From assembly GCA_013268835.1 (NCBI GenBank), contig JABFSX010000004.1, forward strand, positions 62,001 to 126,000: a stretch of DNA of 64,000 nt, written 5' to 3'. The notes beneath the pieces are model-generated. The model had not been told where the DNA came from, made no database searches, and saw only the letters and a program-made list of their open reading frames with translations. This DNA comes from Candidatus Altimarinota bacterium. GTDB lineage: Bacteria > Patescibacteriota > Gracilibacteria > BD1-5 > UBA2023. Shown here piece after piece: positions 1 to 9,350 of this stretch; positions within the stretch are counted from its first letter, which is position 1; each line of letters begins with the position of its first letter. The position numbers and the translations under genes are program-made.

Positions 1-500
1 CCCAGATCGAAACAACAGCTATCTGAAGTGCTTGAGAGGATATTTCTATTATTTTTGGTAATATTTTTAGACCTTTTATCAATTTTTTTAGAGATATACA
101 GAAAACTCCTGAAGAAACAACATTTTCTGGTGCACCAAGTGTAACTGAAGAAAAAGTGATACAAACACCAGAAGCATCAACAATAAAATCTGAATCAACT
201 GATCTTATGAGTTCTCTGGGTCAAGTTGATATAACCAATATTAGTGGCATCACTTTTTTTCCAAAAGTCTGAAAATGATTCCAGGTAAAAACTCCGAATA
301 TCAAACGACTTACAGTGTATATAACAACTAAACTAGCAAAAACAACCTTTGAAGTTGAAGAACTCAGAAATATATACAATCACGTATCAAAAAGTCTACA
401 ATCCAACCTGAGTAAAACTGACTACAATATCGTTCAAGGAAAAATCAATGAATTCGTACAAAGTGGTGGAGAAGTGAAGATAGAAAAATATAATCCTTAA
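1..500 (+). CDS. Hypothetical protein, 5' end outside window
   Basis: The frame is open from the left edge to TAA at 498-500 if four in-frame TGA codons are read as glycine. About 165 residues are visible. The middle is rich in Ser, Thr, Pro and Glu and looks like a linker; the last 60 residues are charged and probably helical. No family is recognised and the N-terminus is missing, so localisation cannot be judged. The next gene starts 11 bases later, so the two are probably co-transcribed. Confidence 0.6.
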
Positions 501-511
501 CTTACTACATT

Positions 512-814
512 ATGCAAAAATTCTTTCTCATCATTTTCAAGCTTTTTCTCTTGGTAATAATCATCGCTGCTGGTGCTGGCGCTACTTGTTGAGGAAATCT
601 TCTATTATGAGATTTTGTTGGAAATATTTGAGATGATTTCTGATTTATTATATGGTGAATCGAAGTACTTATTATTCTCATCTACTGAATTCGTTTCCTA
701 TTTTTCTCTATTCATTCCTGAAATCTCAAAAAACTTGTAATTACTACCCTTCTGATTTGACTAATTTGCGGATGAGTATTTTTAGCAGTTTGCGGATGAA
801 TAAACTTATTTTAA
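512..814 (+). CDS. Small membrane protein, very rich in UGA codons
   Basis: The 100-codon frame runs from ATG at 512 to TAA at 812-814 and contains ten in-frame TGA codons, so it is invisible under the standard code. Read with UGA as Gly it gives a hydrophobic N-terminal segment (residues about 4-25), a Gly- and Asp-rich stretch, and two further hydrophobic segments near residues 45-65 and 74-98. It is probably an inner-membrane protein. No family is recognised. It sits 11 bases after the preceding gene and 10 bases before the radical SAM gene, which supports an operon. Confidence 0.6.
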
Positions 815-824
815 TTCTAATTCT

Positions 825-2252
825 ATGGCCTTCTACTCTTCCCAATACGATCTCTTCTTGAATACCACCGAATCATTCTGTCACGAGTGCAAGAACAAGG
901 AACGACTCATCCCGGCTCACATCGTCAGCAAATGACAAGAAGTGCATCTACGCAAGTTCTGTCCTGACTGTTGAGAAGTCTGGTCGATCATTTCGAATGA
1001 TCTTGAATATTTCAGAAAATGTAATGACTATCTCAAAAAACCAGATCTTCCAGAAAAAGCGCTCACTCCGATTCTTCGTGGTTGTCCTTTTGACTGTGGG
1101 GTATGTCCTCAGCATCAGAACCATCCATGCCTCGCCCTCTTCAATGTGATCGATGAGTGCAATATGAAGTGCAATATCTGCTACCACTCTTCCGAACCCG
1201 GAAGTGGGAACTATCGAACGATGGACGAGATTCGCAAAATGCACGAGACACTTCTCAGTGTCGAGTCCCAGCCGGATCTAATCCAAGTTACAGGAGGAGA
1301 ACCAAGTATCCATCCTGATATTATCGAGATACTCAAGTATCTGAAATCTGGGCCTGTTCGTCATCTGATGATTAATACGAATGGTATTCGTATCTCTCAA
1401 GATGAGGAATTCGTGAAAGAACTCAAAAATATTGGAAAAGGATTTGAGGTATATCTCCAATTTGATTCACTCGATGGTGATACTCTCAAAAAAATTCGAA
1501 ATGGAGACATGCGAAGCACAAGACAAAAAGCTCTGGAGATGCTCGAAAAATACAATATCTCAACAACACTTGTCTGTGTGATTCATAAGTGACTCAATGA
1601 TAGAGAAATTCCTGAACTCATTGCCCATGCTCAAGAGTGGAAATGTGTCCGAGGAATTGTATTCCAACCAATTCAAGATGTTGGACGCAATAGTGCGGCA
1701 GATTATCGGATCAATCTCTCTGAAATCCGTGACATCATCATCCATGATCAATCCAATCCATTCTGAGCTGATGATATGATCCCTCTCCCTTGTGATCCAC
1801 ACAAGATCTGTGTCGGATACGCTGTGAAACACGAATGAAAGATTCTTCCTGTTACTGGAAAAATCCCAAGAGAGATGATCACTGAACAGCGAGGTACTAT
1901 CGCATTCGAACAGGATAAAGACTTCTTGAAATCGGTCATAGAAACCGTATCACTCGATACAGCATTCGGAGAAAATATTATCAACAAAGACAGCATAAAA
2001 AGAAAGCTCTTCTGTTGTTGGCCAGAGTTCTTCGCTCCAGAAAGTATGTCATATGAGAACATCTTCCGAATCGTGATAATGGAATTCACTGATATGTACA
2101 ACTTCGATAGTGCCAATATCAAACGTGAATGTAATTTTATGATTGAGGAGGATCGAGCTATCCCATTTTCTACCTACAATATGTGACTCTCACGAAGCAC
2201 ACCAAGTCCATCTCTCAAAGACAAAGTCAATGCTTGGAAAAAATCGAATTAA
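825..2252 (+). CDS. Radical SAM protein of the Tes (MJ0619-like) family
   Basis: A 475-residue protein with six in-frame UGA-Gly codons. The N-terminus holds CxxC pairs (CHECKNK, CPDCGEVW), followed by RGCPFDCGVCP and then the radical SAM cluster motif CNMKCNIC (CX3CX2C, residues about 112-119). A GGEPSIHPD stretch follows and matches the SAM-binding GGE motif. The Cys-rich segment just ahead of the CX3CX2C site and the wording around it resemble the COG1964 family. That family includes archaeal tetraether lipid synthase Tes (MJ0619), which joins lipid chains by C-C bond formation. The exact substrate here is unknown; a membrane-lipid or other C-C coupling role is inference. Confidence 0.7.
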
Positions 2253-2265
2253 ATAGGTTCTATAT

Positions 2266-2294
2266 TTGCACATTTTTAGATTATTTGCTATAAT
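2266..2294 (+). promoter_or_regulatory. Sigma70-type promoter for the AAA ATPase gene
   Basis: TTGCAC at 2266-2271 and TATAAT at 2289-2294 are separated by exactly 17 bases, and the next start codon is 21 bases further on. The site lies just after the TAA of the radical SAM gene, so the ATPase is likely a separate transcript. Confidence 0.7.
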
Positions 2295-2315
2295 ACGAGC
2301 AAGTAATCTTTTTTT

Positions 2316-3473
2316 ATGAAATTCCTACGAACTAAACTTATCGAAAAATTCAACGAATCATTCAATAGCAGTGAAAAACAATATTTTGTCATTGTATGAG
2401 AAAAAGGAATTGGAAAATCTACTTTCCTCTCTCTTCTTGAAGAATCTGATGTATTTGTAACCTATAAAACTGAATCTATTCTAGTAACTGACGAATTCCC
2501 TCTTGAATCTGTCGAACTCAAGAATCCTGATACCAATACTATCATTCTAGATTCCACCATTCCAGTTTCATTTTCTGAAATTCGAACATTTATAGAATCA
2601 AAATCGCCTGATTCTCGTATTATTTTCACAAGCGAAACAACAATTCTTGATGAAACTATAGAAAGTTTCCCAATTGGAGGGATATCTTTTCGGGAATATG
2701 CTGAATGAGCAGGAAATCCTATCGATGTAGGAGCTATTATGTCAAAAAAGGCTGATATAGGAGTCCTAAATGAACTTCGTGATATCTACATTCACCTTGG
2801 ACAATATCCTCACAATCTTGATAATCCAGAATCCCTTCAGGAGAGTTTTGATGCAAAGCTTGCTACTATGAATAAAGAATTATTTAAAAAAGAAGAATGA
2901 GATTTTCTTGATTTTATACGTACACTTGCTATGAATGTTGGAGATATATACAAGGAAGAACGTATTGCAAAAAATATGAATATCTCTCGTCGAAAAGTAC
3001 GAAAATATACTGAAATTGTCCTTAAATACAATCTTGTACGAGCTATTGGTCCTTGGGTTGAAAATTCGATTACAGAGCTCTCTCGGCACGTAAAGGTATA
3101 CTTCACTGATCTCGCTTATTTTCATACTGCACTTGGCACAAGTTACTATCATGGTGAAGGAAAACAAGGAGTAATTGAGAATTTTATTCTCATAGAATTG
3201 GAACGTAAACTTTCATCTACACATGATATCCGATTCTATCGTAAAAAGTCTGGATCGGAAGTAAGTTTTATTCTCATAGAAAAAACAACTGAAAAAATCA
3301 CTCCTATTGAAGTTACTATCAAATCAAGTAACATTATTCCACAATCACTCAAGAGCTTTCATGAGGCTTACAGATCTCGCATTGAACACGCTATGATAAT
3401 GAATAATACTCTCACAGAGCAAAAAGATATTGATTGAACCCCTATCATTATTCTTCCACATATTGCAATATAA
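2316..3473 (+). CDS. AAA-family ATPase with C-terminal DUF4143-like domain (COG1373)
   Basis: A 385-residue protein with four UGA-Gly codons, one of them the first Gly of the Walker A motif GEKGIGKST (residues about 28-36). The C-terminal half carries the features of COG1373 ATPases: an HTH-like stretch near residues 215-245, a YFTDLAYF segment, and a GVIENFILIEL block followed by a charged nuclease-like fold (FYRKKSGSEVSFI). Such proteins are common in anaerobes and archaea; their function is poorly known, with DNA or toxin-antitoxin links proposed. It has its own promoter and terminator, so it is a single-gene unit. Confidence 0.75.
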
Positions 3474-3495
3474 TCCACCATTTGGTGGGTTTTTC
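3474..3495 (+). terminator. Rho-independent terminator
   Basis: CCACC/GGTGG stem with a short ATTT loop followed by a T run, directly after the stop codon of the ATPase gene. Confidence 0.7.
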
Positions 3496-3550
3496 TTTAC
3501 AAAATAGAAAAAAAACATAATTTATATAGCAATAAAACTATCTTTTTTCT

Positions 3551-4741
3551 ATGCACCTCGTCATCATGGCAGCAGGAGAAGGTTCCCGAATGAGACCATT
3601 TACCGATACTACTCCAAAACCACTTATTCAGATTTGTGGTAAAACAATTATTGAACATAATATCGAACCAATTATTGAATTATTTGAAGAGATTTATCTG
3701 ATAGTAAAATACAAAAAAGAATGTTTTATTGAATACTTTGGCGATACGTATAAATGAAAAAAAATCCACTATATTGAACAAGGAGAACAATCAGGGACAG
3801 GAGCAGCTATTCTTTCTCTTGATAATAATATTGAAGGGGATTTTATTGTTATATCGGGGGATGATATCTATAGTTCAGATGACATCGTGAATCTCACGAA
3901 ACAACCTGGATATGCAACTCTTGTAAAGCAAGTGGAAAATCCTGAACTTTTTGGAATATTTACCTGCGATACTAACTGAAAGGCTACTGAAATTGTAGAA
4001 AAACCAACCGATCTATCAATCGGAAATCTAGCAAATATCGGAAATCATAAGTTTGATGATAAAATTTTTGAAATGCTTCGGTCAATACCACTTTCTTCTC
4101 GATGAGAACTTGAAATTACTGATCTTATCCAATATTATATTGGAAAATGACAATATAATGTCGTTGAAGCTATTGGTCGATGGATTCCTGTTGGATATCC
4201 ATGGGATCTCATCAAAGCAAACAATGAAATCATAGGAAAATACAGTGAAACTATCAATAAATGAGCAATTATAGAACCACAAGTGAATATAAAATGAAAT
4301 GTATATCTAGAAGAAGGAGTAATTCTAAAATCTGGAACCTATATCGAATGAAATGTATACCTATGAAAATGAACAATTATATGACCAAATTCGTACATTC
4401 GTGGTAATACGAGCATTGGGGAGCATTCAAAGATTGGAGCTTTCGTAGAGGTGAAGAACTCGTATATAGGGAGCTTTTCTGCTATTCCTCATCTCTCTTG
4501 TATTGGGGATTCTATTATTGGAAATCATGTGAATATTGGCGGAGGATCGAAGGTGGCCAATCTCCGTCATGACGGGAAAAATATTCGTGTAAAAATTAAA
4601 GATACTCTTGTTGATTCTGGAAGATATAAACTCGGTGCCATTATCTGAGATAATGTACATCTAGGTATCAATACTCTCATATATCCAGGTAGAATAATTC
4701 CCACTAATTGATCGACTATTCCTTGAGAAATAGTAAAATAA
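3551..4741 (+). CDS. Sugar-1-phosphate nucleotidylyltransferase with left-handed beta-helix (GlmU-like)
   Basis: A 396-residue protein with about 13 UGA-Gly codons. The N-terminus MAAGEGSRMRPFTDTTPKPL is the signature loop of NTP-transferases, and SGDD (near residue 100) is the metal-binding acidic site. From about residue 245 the sequence turns into hexapeptide repeats (isoleucine patch, left-handed beta helix), as in GlmU and archaeal bifunctional sugar-1-phosphate nucleotidylyltransferases/acetyltransferases. It probably makes an activated sugar such as UDP-GlcNAc or a dTDP-sugar for envelope polymers; the exact sugar cannot be read from sequence. The polysaccharide deacetylase gene starts four bases after its stop, which supports a shared role. 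Confidence 0.8.
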
Positions 4742-4745
4742 TTAC

Positions 4746-5654
4746 ATGTCCTCAAAATTCTATAAAAAAATCTCAACAACTCTTCTCATTATAGTGGGAT
4801 TATTTTATTCTTATGAAATTCAGGATGCTGCAACTGAGCATATTGAAATAGTAGCAAATACGAGTCAACAAGAAATACAAATAATCAAGAATAATTCTAT
4901 AGAGAATATCGATAAAGCTACTCTAAATAGGATTCCGGAAATTTGCATAAAAAATCCTGATATTCGATTTTTTATGTATCACTATGTTCGGGCTCACGAT
5001 CCTCGTGACAATGCTGCAACTACTGATCTTTCTATTGATCCATGGAATTTTAGAGAACATATGAAATATATCCAAAAACTCAGAAATGAATGAGTGATAT
5101 ATACTATGAATGGGGCTGATCTTATAGAAGCAATACATAAAGATTGCTTTCCATCGGGAAAAATCTGGATATTCACCAGTGATGATGGTTGGATTGATAC
5201 CTATACTGATCTTTTTCCTATTGCTCACGAATATAATGTTCCATTTTTTCTTGGGATTATCACAAATCGTATCGATACACCTGGATTCGTAACAACCAAA
5301 CAAGTTCAAGAAATAGTAAAAAATCCCCTCTTTACAATTACTTCTCATTCCATAACTCATAGTGAACAAGATAGGATGAACAAAGCCACAGAAACACAAG
5401 AAATATGTGAATCCAAAAAAATACTAGAAAATATCACAAGAAAATCTATCTATACCTATACCTATCCTGAAGGACGTATGAGCAAAGATAGTAAGGAAAT
5501 ATCTGAAAAATGTTGATATACGCTTGCTTGGTCAACTGGATTTGGTACTAATTGGAATCCAATTCAGCCATCAAGATACGATATCAATCGCATCAGGATA
5601 CATAACTATACAACGATAGAACTATTCGATGATGTAATCAATGGGATAAAATAA
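4746..5654 (+). CDS. Polysaccharide deacetylase (NodB/CE4 family)
   Basis: A 302-residue protein with two UGA-Gly codons. An N-terminal hydrophobic segment (residues about 9-21) suggests a signal peptide or anchor. The CE4 motifs are present: FTSDDGW for the catalytic/metal Asp pair, and SHSITH for the HxxxH metal site. YHYV near residue 79 resembles the PgaB/IcaB branch, which removes acetyl groups from poly-N-acetylglucosamine. It lies four bases downstream of the nucleotidyltransferase and probably modifies an extracellular polysaccharide made from that sugar. Confidence 0.8.
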
Positions 5655-5656
5655 AC

Positions 5657-5685
5657 TTGCTTTTTATATAAAATCCCTATACTAT
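5657..5685 (+). promoter_or_regulatory. Promoter for rplA
   Basis: TTGCTT at 5657-5662 and TACTAT at 5680-5685 with a 17-base spacer. It resembles the promoters before rpsO, rpsF and obg in this window, which all use TTGCTT. The leader of about 75 bases contains a 7-bp hairpin (GTTCATA/TATGAAC, 5715-5732) next to a GGGAG sequence. Confidence 0.65.
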
Positions 5686-5766
5686 ATGCGTCCTTATTCT
5701 CGTAAGAACTGGGAGTTCATACATATATGAACGTTTGCACCATTTATTTTCTCACCATTTTATATT

Positions 5767-6465
5767 ATGGCAAAAGTACACGGAAAGAAGTACAACCAAG
5801 CTGCAAGTCTGATCGAAACTGATCGACTCTATACGCTCGACGAGGCAGTAGAACTCCTCGAAAGAACTAACACGGTTAAGTTCGACCCAACTATTGAGAT
5901 TCACTTCAATCTCTCTATCGATCCACGTCAAGCAGATCAACTCGTTCGTTCGACTCTCTCTCTTCCTCACGGAACTGGTAAGACCAAGCGTATTGCAGCA
6001 TTCACTGATATCGGTAATGAGGCAGAACTCAAGGCTATGGGAGTATCAGTAGCTGGTGGCGATGATCTCATCGACTCAGTCCTCCAAGGTCATGTTGATT
6101 TTGACATTGCGATTGCAACTCCAGGTATGATGAAAAAGATGGGTAAGGTTGCTAAGGTTCTCGGACCAAAGGGACTTATGCCAAATCCAAAAGCTGGAAC
6201 GGTTGGTGAAAATCTCGAAGCGATCGTAAAAGAACTCCTTGCTGGTCGATTCGAATTCAAGAACGACAAACAAGGAAATGTTCACTCTATCGTTGGTAAG
6301 CTCTCATTCGGAAATGCTAAGCTCAAAGACAATATTGGATTTTTTGTAAAAACTATGAAGGCAGCTCGTCCAGCAGGAGTAAAGGGATCTGTAGCATTTA
6401 TGAATACTGTATTCATCTGTAACGCTATGGGGCCTGGTATCCGTCTCGATGCAAACCAAATCTAA
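5767..6465 (+). CDS. rplA: 50S ribosomal protein L1
   Basis: A 232-residue protein of typical L1 length with no in-frame UGA. It starts MAKVHGKKYNQA and carries the conserved KVLGPKGLMPNPKAGTV block that binds 23S rRNA and GxVxF-type segments near the C-terminus. In most bacteria rplA follows rplK; here it stands alone with its own promoter and terminator. It forms the L1 stalk and in other bacteria also represses its own mRNA. The absence of UGA-Gly fits a highly expressed gene that prefers GGA/GGT. Confidence 0.97.
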   Translation: MAKVHGKKYNQAASLIETDRLYTLDEAVELLERTNTVKFDPTIEIHFNLSIDPRQADQLVRSTLSLPHGTGKTKRIAAFTDIGNEAELKAMGVSVAGGDDLIDSVLQGHVDFDIAIATPGMMKKMGKVAKVLGPKGLMPNPKAGTVGENLEAIVKELLAGRFEFKNDKQGNVHSIVGKLSFGNAKLKDNIGFFVKTMKAARPAGVKGSVAFMNTVFICNAMGPGIRLDANQI

Positions 6466-6475
6466 TTCTTCTACT

Positions 6476-6504
6476 CGTCACTGCGAGGCACGAAGCAATC
6501 CACG
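6476..6504. repeat. Copy of a widespread CGTCA-TGCGAGGCACGAAGCAATC-type repeat
   Basis: The sequence between rplA and its terminator contains CTGCGAGGCACGAAGCAATC preceded by CGTCA and followed by CACG. From memory this resembles a short interspersed repeat seen in many unrelated bacterial genomes (CGTCATTGCGAG...GAAGCAATC). I found one copy in the window. Confidence 0.5.
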
Positions 6505-6518
6505 TTCCTACTAATTAT

Positions 6519-6547
6519 CCCCTTCAAGAAATTGAGGGGGATTTAAT
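6519..6547 (+). terminator. Terminator after rplA
   Basis: CCCCTTCAA and TTGAGGGGG pair over nine positions (one G-U) around a GAAA loop, followed by ATTTAATTT. Confidence 0.7.
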
Positions 6548-6923
6548 TTGAACTAATTTGATATTTATATAGAATCTAGGCTAGCAAACATTATTTCCCA
6601 TAATGCTTGCATATGACTAAATACTGTAAGTTGAGCACTTATAAAATTTGAAAAATATTCAGAAATACTTTCTAATTCGATACTTTTTTAAAAAATCTTT
6701 CAAAAATTAATAAATAATTAATATATGGTTTATATAATGAAATTCTTATTTACTATAAATTCATTATTATATGAGCAAATTTCGGGCTTTATGCATCAAT
6801 GCTATCCCCGTTTTTCTTGTTTCATTGAAAAAACTCATACCACCATAATCTTTTGAGAAACAGAAAAATGCAAATGTATTTTTAATGGCAATGGAGATTT
6901 ATTTTAATTTATTTCTAAACTTT
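6548..6923. other. AT-rich intergenic region, no supported gene
   Basis: I see no convincing gene in these 376 bases. A 25-codon frame at 6771-6848 starts with ATG but has no family resemblance. The stretch holds the left copy of the 21-bp direct repeat at 6693-6713 and is strongly AT-rich. Confidence 0.5.
6693..6713 (+). repeat. Left copy of a 21-bp direct repeat
   Basis: AAATCTTTCAAAAATTAATA plus a final A is identical at 8283-8303. In both places it is preceded by an ACTTTTTT-like run, so the similarity extends imperfectly to about 30 bases. The copies bracket the metallopeptidase and lipoprotein genes. Confidence 0.7.
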
Positions 6924-7523
6924 ATGAAAAAACTCATATATCTACTATTACTTCCTTTAGTTACTCTTTTTGTACAAGATTATAGTTATGCTGATTTGTG
7001 GTTGGGATGAAGAAATGATAATGCGACCGTTTCTGTATTCTTTACACAATCAGTTACCAATAGTTCCACATATACTTCCATATTTAATTCTGCAATAGCA
7101 AATTGGAATAATATTTCTTCAAAGGTTTCTTTAACAAAAGTCTCATCTTCAACATCAGTTGGAACATTCGTATATGTATCAACCACGGCTACACCATGAT
7201 TACTATGAATGATGTTTGCATATAAAACCAATTCAGCGGGACAAGTAATACAAGACTCAACTGCTGTTGACTTAAAGTGGCCAAGAACAGATGTATACAT
7301 ATATAGTAATACAATGGACAGTGCCAGCATGACAACTTCTCAAAAGATTGCAAATGCAACTCATGAGCTTGGGCATACTCTTAAACTTGCTCATCCTGGA
7401 CTATGAACTATGCGATGCAGTGCAATTCCGTCATGACAAACATCAATTATGTCACAGGGAATTCAATCTACCTGACCACAAACCTATGATAAGAACGACA
7501 TTAAATACAAATGGGGGCTGTAA
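6924..7523 (+). CDS. Secreted zinc metallopeptidase, matrixin (M10)-like
   Basis: A 199-residue protein with six UGA-Gly codons. A basic N-terminus and hydrophobic stretch (MKKLIYLLLLPLVTLFV) form a likely signal peptide ending near YSYA. The motif HELGHTLKLAH is the HExxHxxGxxH-type zinc site of metzincins, with the Gly position occupied by a different residue (HTLKLAH), and SIMSQG can serve as the Met-turn. The protein is about the size of a bare catalytic domain, with no propeptide cysteine switch seen. It probably acts outside the cell, on host or neighbour proteins; the target is unknown. The lipoprotein gene follows 29 bases later. Confidence 0.75.
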
Positions 7524-7552
7524 TTTATTTTTAATTCTCTTTTTTTAATCTT

Positions 7553-8149
7553 ATGAAAATTTCATCATATTTTGTTAGCATAGGTTTATCTATAGCTACT
7601 ATACTCAGTCTTAGTAGTTGTACTGAGCAGAATAAGAACACTGTTTCTAACACAACTACCATGAGAACTGTTCACGTTGAAGCTAATCGTGTTGTGTATA
7701 AAAACTTTCCAGACCTTAAGAAAAGTTCTGACTTTGTTGGAATAGTTCAACCAATAGAAGATTTTCAGACAAGAAAGCATGAAAACAATTACATGCCAGA
7801 TGGATCTTTAAGCGATTTTCATACACGCACGGTAGTTCGAGTTATTAAAGTTTTTAAGGGAGATGTTCTACCAAATACTACGATGGAAATCATAGAACCA
7901 ATTAGTATCATCAAAAGCTGATGAGAAGATATAAAGATTGCCATAGACGATTATTCAGAACTTCCTTTAGATAAACCATCTCTTGTTTTTCTTCAGAAAA
8001 ATACTTATGGACAACTTTGAGTAGGAAATGCTCAAAATAGTGTATTTCCAACAAAAAAAGATTTGAAAGTAAATATAAATTCAAAAAACGATCCTGATCG
8101 TGAAGAAATCTACAAATGAATCACGACAGAAAAAATGTTAGAAGAATAA
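7553..8149 (+). CDS. Predicted lipoprotein
   Basis: A 198-residue protein. The N-terminus has a lysine, a hydrophobic core and a lipobox-like LSSC at residues about 20-23, so Cys23 is probably lipidated. The rest is soluble, with a probable beta-rich region (VVRVIKVFKGDVLPNTT). Four UGA-Gly codons occur, including a TGA-TGA pair at 7919-7924. No enzyme motif is visible. It is co-oriented with the metallopeptidase, lies between the same direct repeats and ends at a strong terminator, so the two may travel and act together. Confidence 0.7.
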
Positions 8150-8243
8150 TGTATATTTAAAAACTTTTTAACAGATAGTTAACAATAAAAGAAAAGTTGT
8201 CAGTTTTTTCCTATGTTGATACTGAAATATACAGAAAACAAGG

Positions 8244-8280
8244 AAGTCTTCAATCAGAGATGATTGAAGACTTTTTTTTT
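8244..8280 (+). terminator. Strong Rho-independent terminator
   Basis: A perfect 12-bp stem, AAGTCTTCAATC with GATTGAAGACTT, loop AGAGAT, followed by a T run to 8280. Confidence 0.85.
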
Positions 8281-8282
8281 AG

Positions 8283-8303
8283 AAATCTTTCAAAAATTAA
8301 TAA
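8283..8303 (+). repeat. Right copy of the 21-bp direct repeat
   Basis: Identical to 6693-6713; see that entry. It directly follows the terminator of the peptidase-lipoprotein pair. Confidence 0.7.
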
Positions 8304-8372
8304 GTACTGACCCCATTCAGAATCTAAAGAAACTATTCATATTCAGCAAATTCAGCATCTGCAAAATTATAA

Positions 8373-8963
8373 CTATCCCCTCCCCTTAAATGCACTAAGT
8401 AGTGTAATCTCGTCTGCATATTCGATAGAACCCGCATGTGGAAGTCACTTTGATAATCGAGAGATTCTCACTTCTCGTGGCATATGTCCGATTGCATAGA
8501 GCGCCGTTGCCTCCCCTTCTATATTGGGATTCATCGCAAGGATGATCTCAGAGATACTCGGATTTTCAAGGATACGAGCAAAGAGTGAATCATAGTTGAG
8601 CTTGTCTGGAGTGGTTCACTGGATCGGAGAGATAACTCCACCGAGGACATGATATCGCCCACGAAATACTCCCGTTCGATCGATCGAGAGCATATCGAGA
8701 TAGTCCTCAACAACACAGATCATCGTATCATCTCGGCGAACGTCACTACAGATAGGACAAGTTGGATGTTCTACATCGGTCATCCCATGACAGACTTCAC
8801 ATTCTCGAACCTTTTCATGGAGATCAGAGAGTGCCTTTGCAAAATTCGCCACATAGGTCTTATTGGCTTTGAGCAAAAAAAATGCGAGCTTGGCCGCAGT
8901 TTTTTCACCAATCCCAGGAAGATAGTGGATCATATCGATGATTCTCTTAAGAGCTTCTGGCAT
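8373..8963 (-). CDS. recR: Recombination mediator RecR
   Basis: A 196-residue protein of normal RecR length with two UGA-Gly codons (PIQ-G-TTPDKL and SRLSK-G-LPHAGS), both at positions that are Gly in the family. It has the helix-hairpin-helix LPGIGEKTAAKLA (residues 15-27), a four-Cys zinc finger (CEVC...CPIC, residues about 56-71) and a Toprim domain with VVEDYLD and ILAMNPNIEGEATA. RecR helps load RecA at ssDNA gaps together with RecO/RecF. It is the last gene of a minus-strand rsmH-ftsL-recR unit, six bases after the ftsL-like stop. Confidence 0.95.
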
Positions 8964-8969
8964 TATTTT

Positions 8970-9335
8970 TTAATTCTTGAGAGTAAATTGTGGATCTTGC
9001 ATCACGAGAAATGATGGAGTTCCTGAAGGTTCCATACTCAAGATGATTGGAGCGTTATCGATCGCATCGATAGACTTTCATTCTGCAATATGGATATCGA
9101 GACGATTCTCTTGAAGTACAAGTTCACGATAATCAGACTGAAGTTCACGAATCTGATACCCCCTCGTGGCATTCTGATTGAGAATCCAGATATAGTAAAT
9201 CCCGAGACACGCATTGAGAGCGATGGCAAGGATATATGCCTGAGTAAATGAGAGTCGAAAATTCTCACGAGCCACTTTCCGCTCAGAGAAAAAAGAAAGA
9301 TGTCATTTTTTGGCTACCAGGACGTTCGCATTCAT
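8970..9335 (-). CDS. ftsL: FtsL-like cell division protein
   Basis: A 121-residue protein with two UGA-Gly codons. It has a short cytoplasmic N-terminus, a single membrane span near residues 34-51 (ILAIALNACLGIYYIWI) and then a heptad-like coiled coil (QIRELQSDYRELVLQENRL), the layout of FtsL/DivIC. FtsL proteins are poorly conserved, so the call rests on topology and on its place 15 bases after rsmH, the classical mraW-ftsL order. ATG at 9335 was chosen over an internal GTG at 9275 because it adds a plausible cytoplasmic tail and follows rsmH closely. Confidence 0.7.
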
Positions 9336-9350
9336 GAGGAGAGAGTGGAT

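Noticed and set aside
948-1244. Open frame on the minus strand under the radical SAM gene
   Set aside because: It lies antisense to a clear enzyme with conserved Cys motifs and has no family resemblance; a shadow frame.
6771-6848. 25-codon ORF in the intergenic region after rplA
   Set aside because: Too short, without family resemblance or visible initiation signal.
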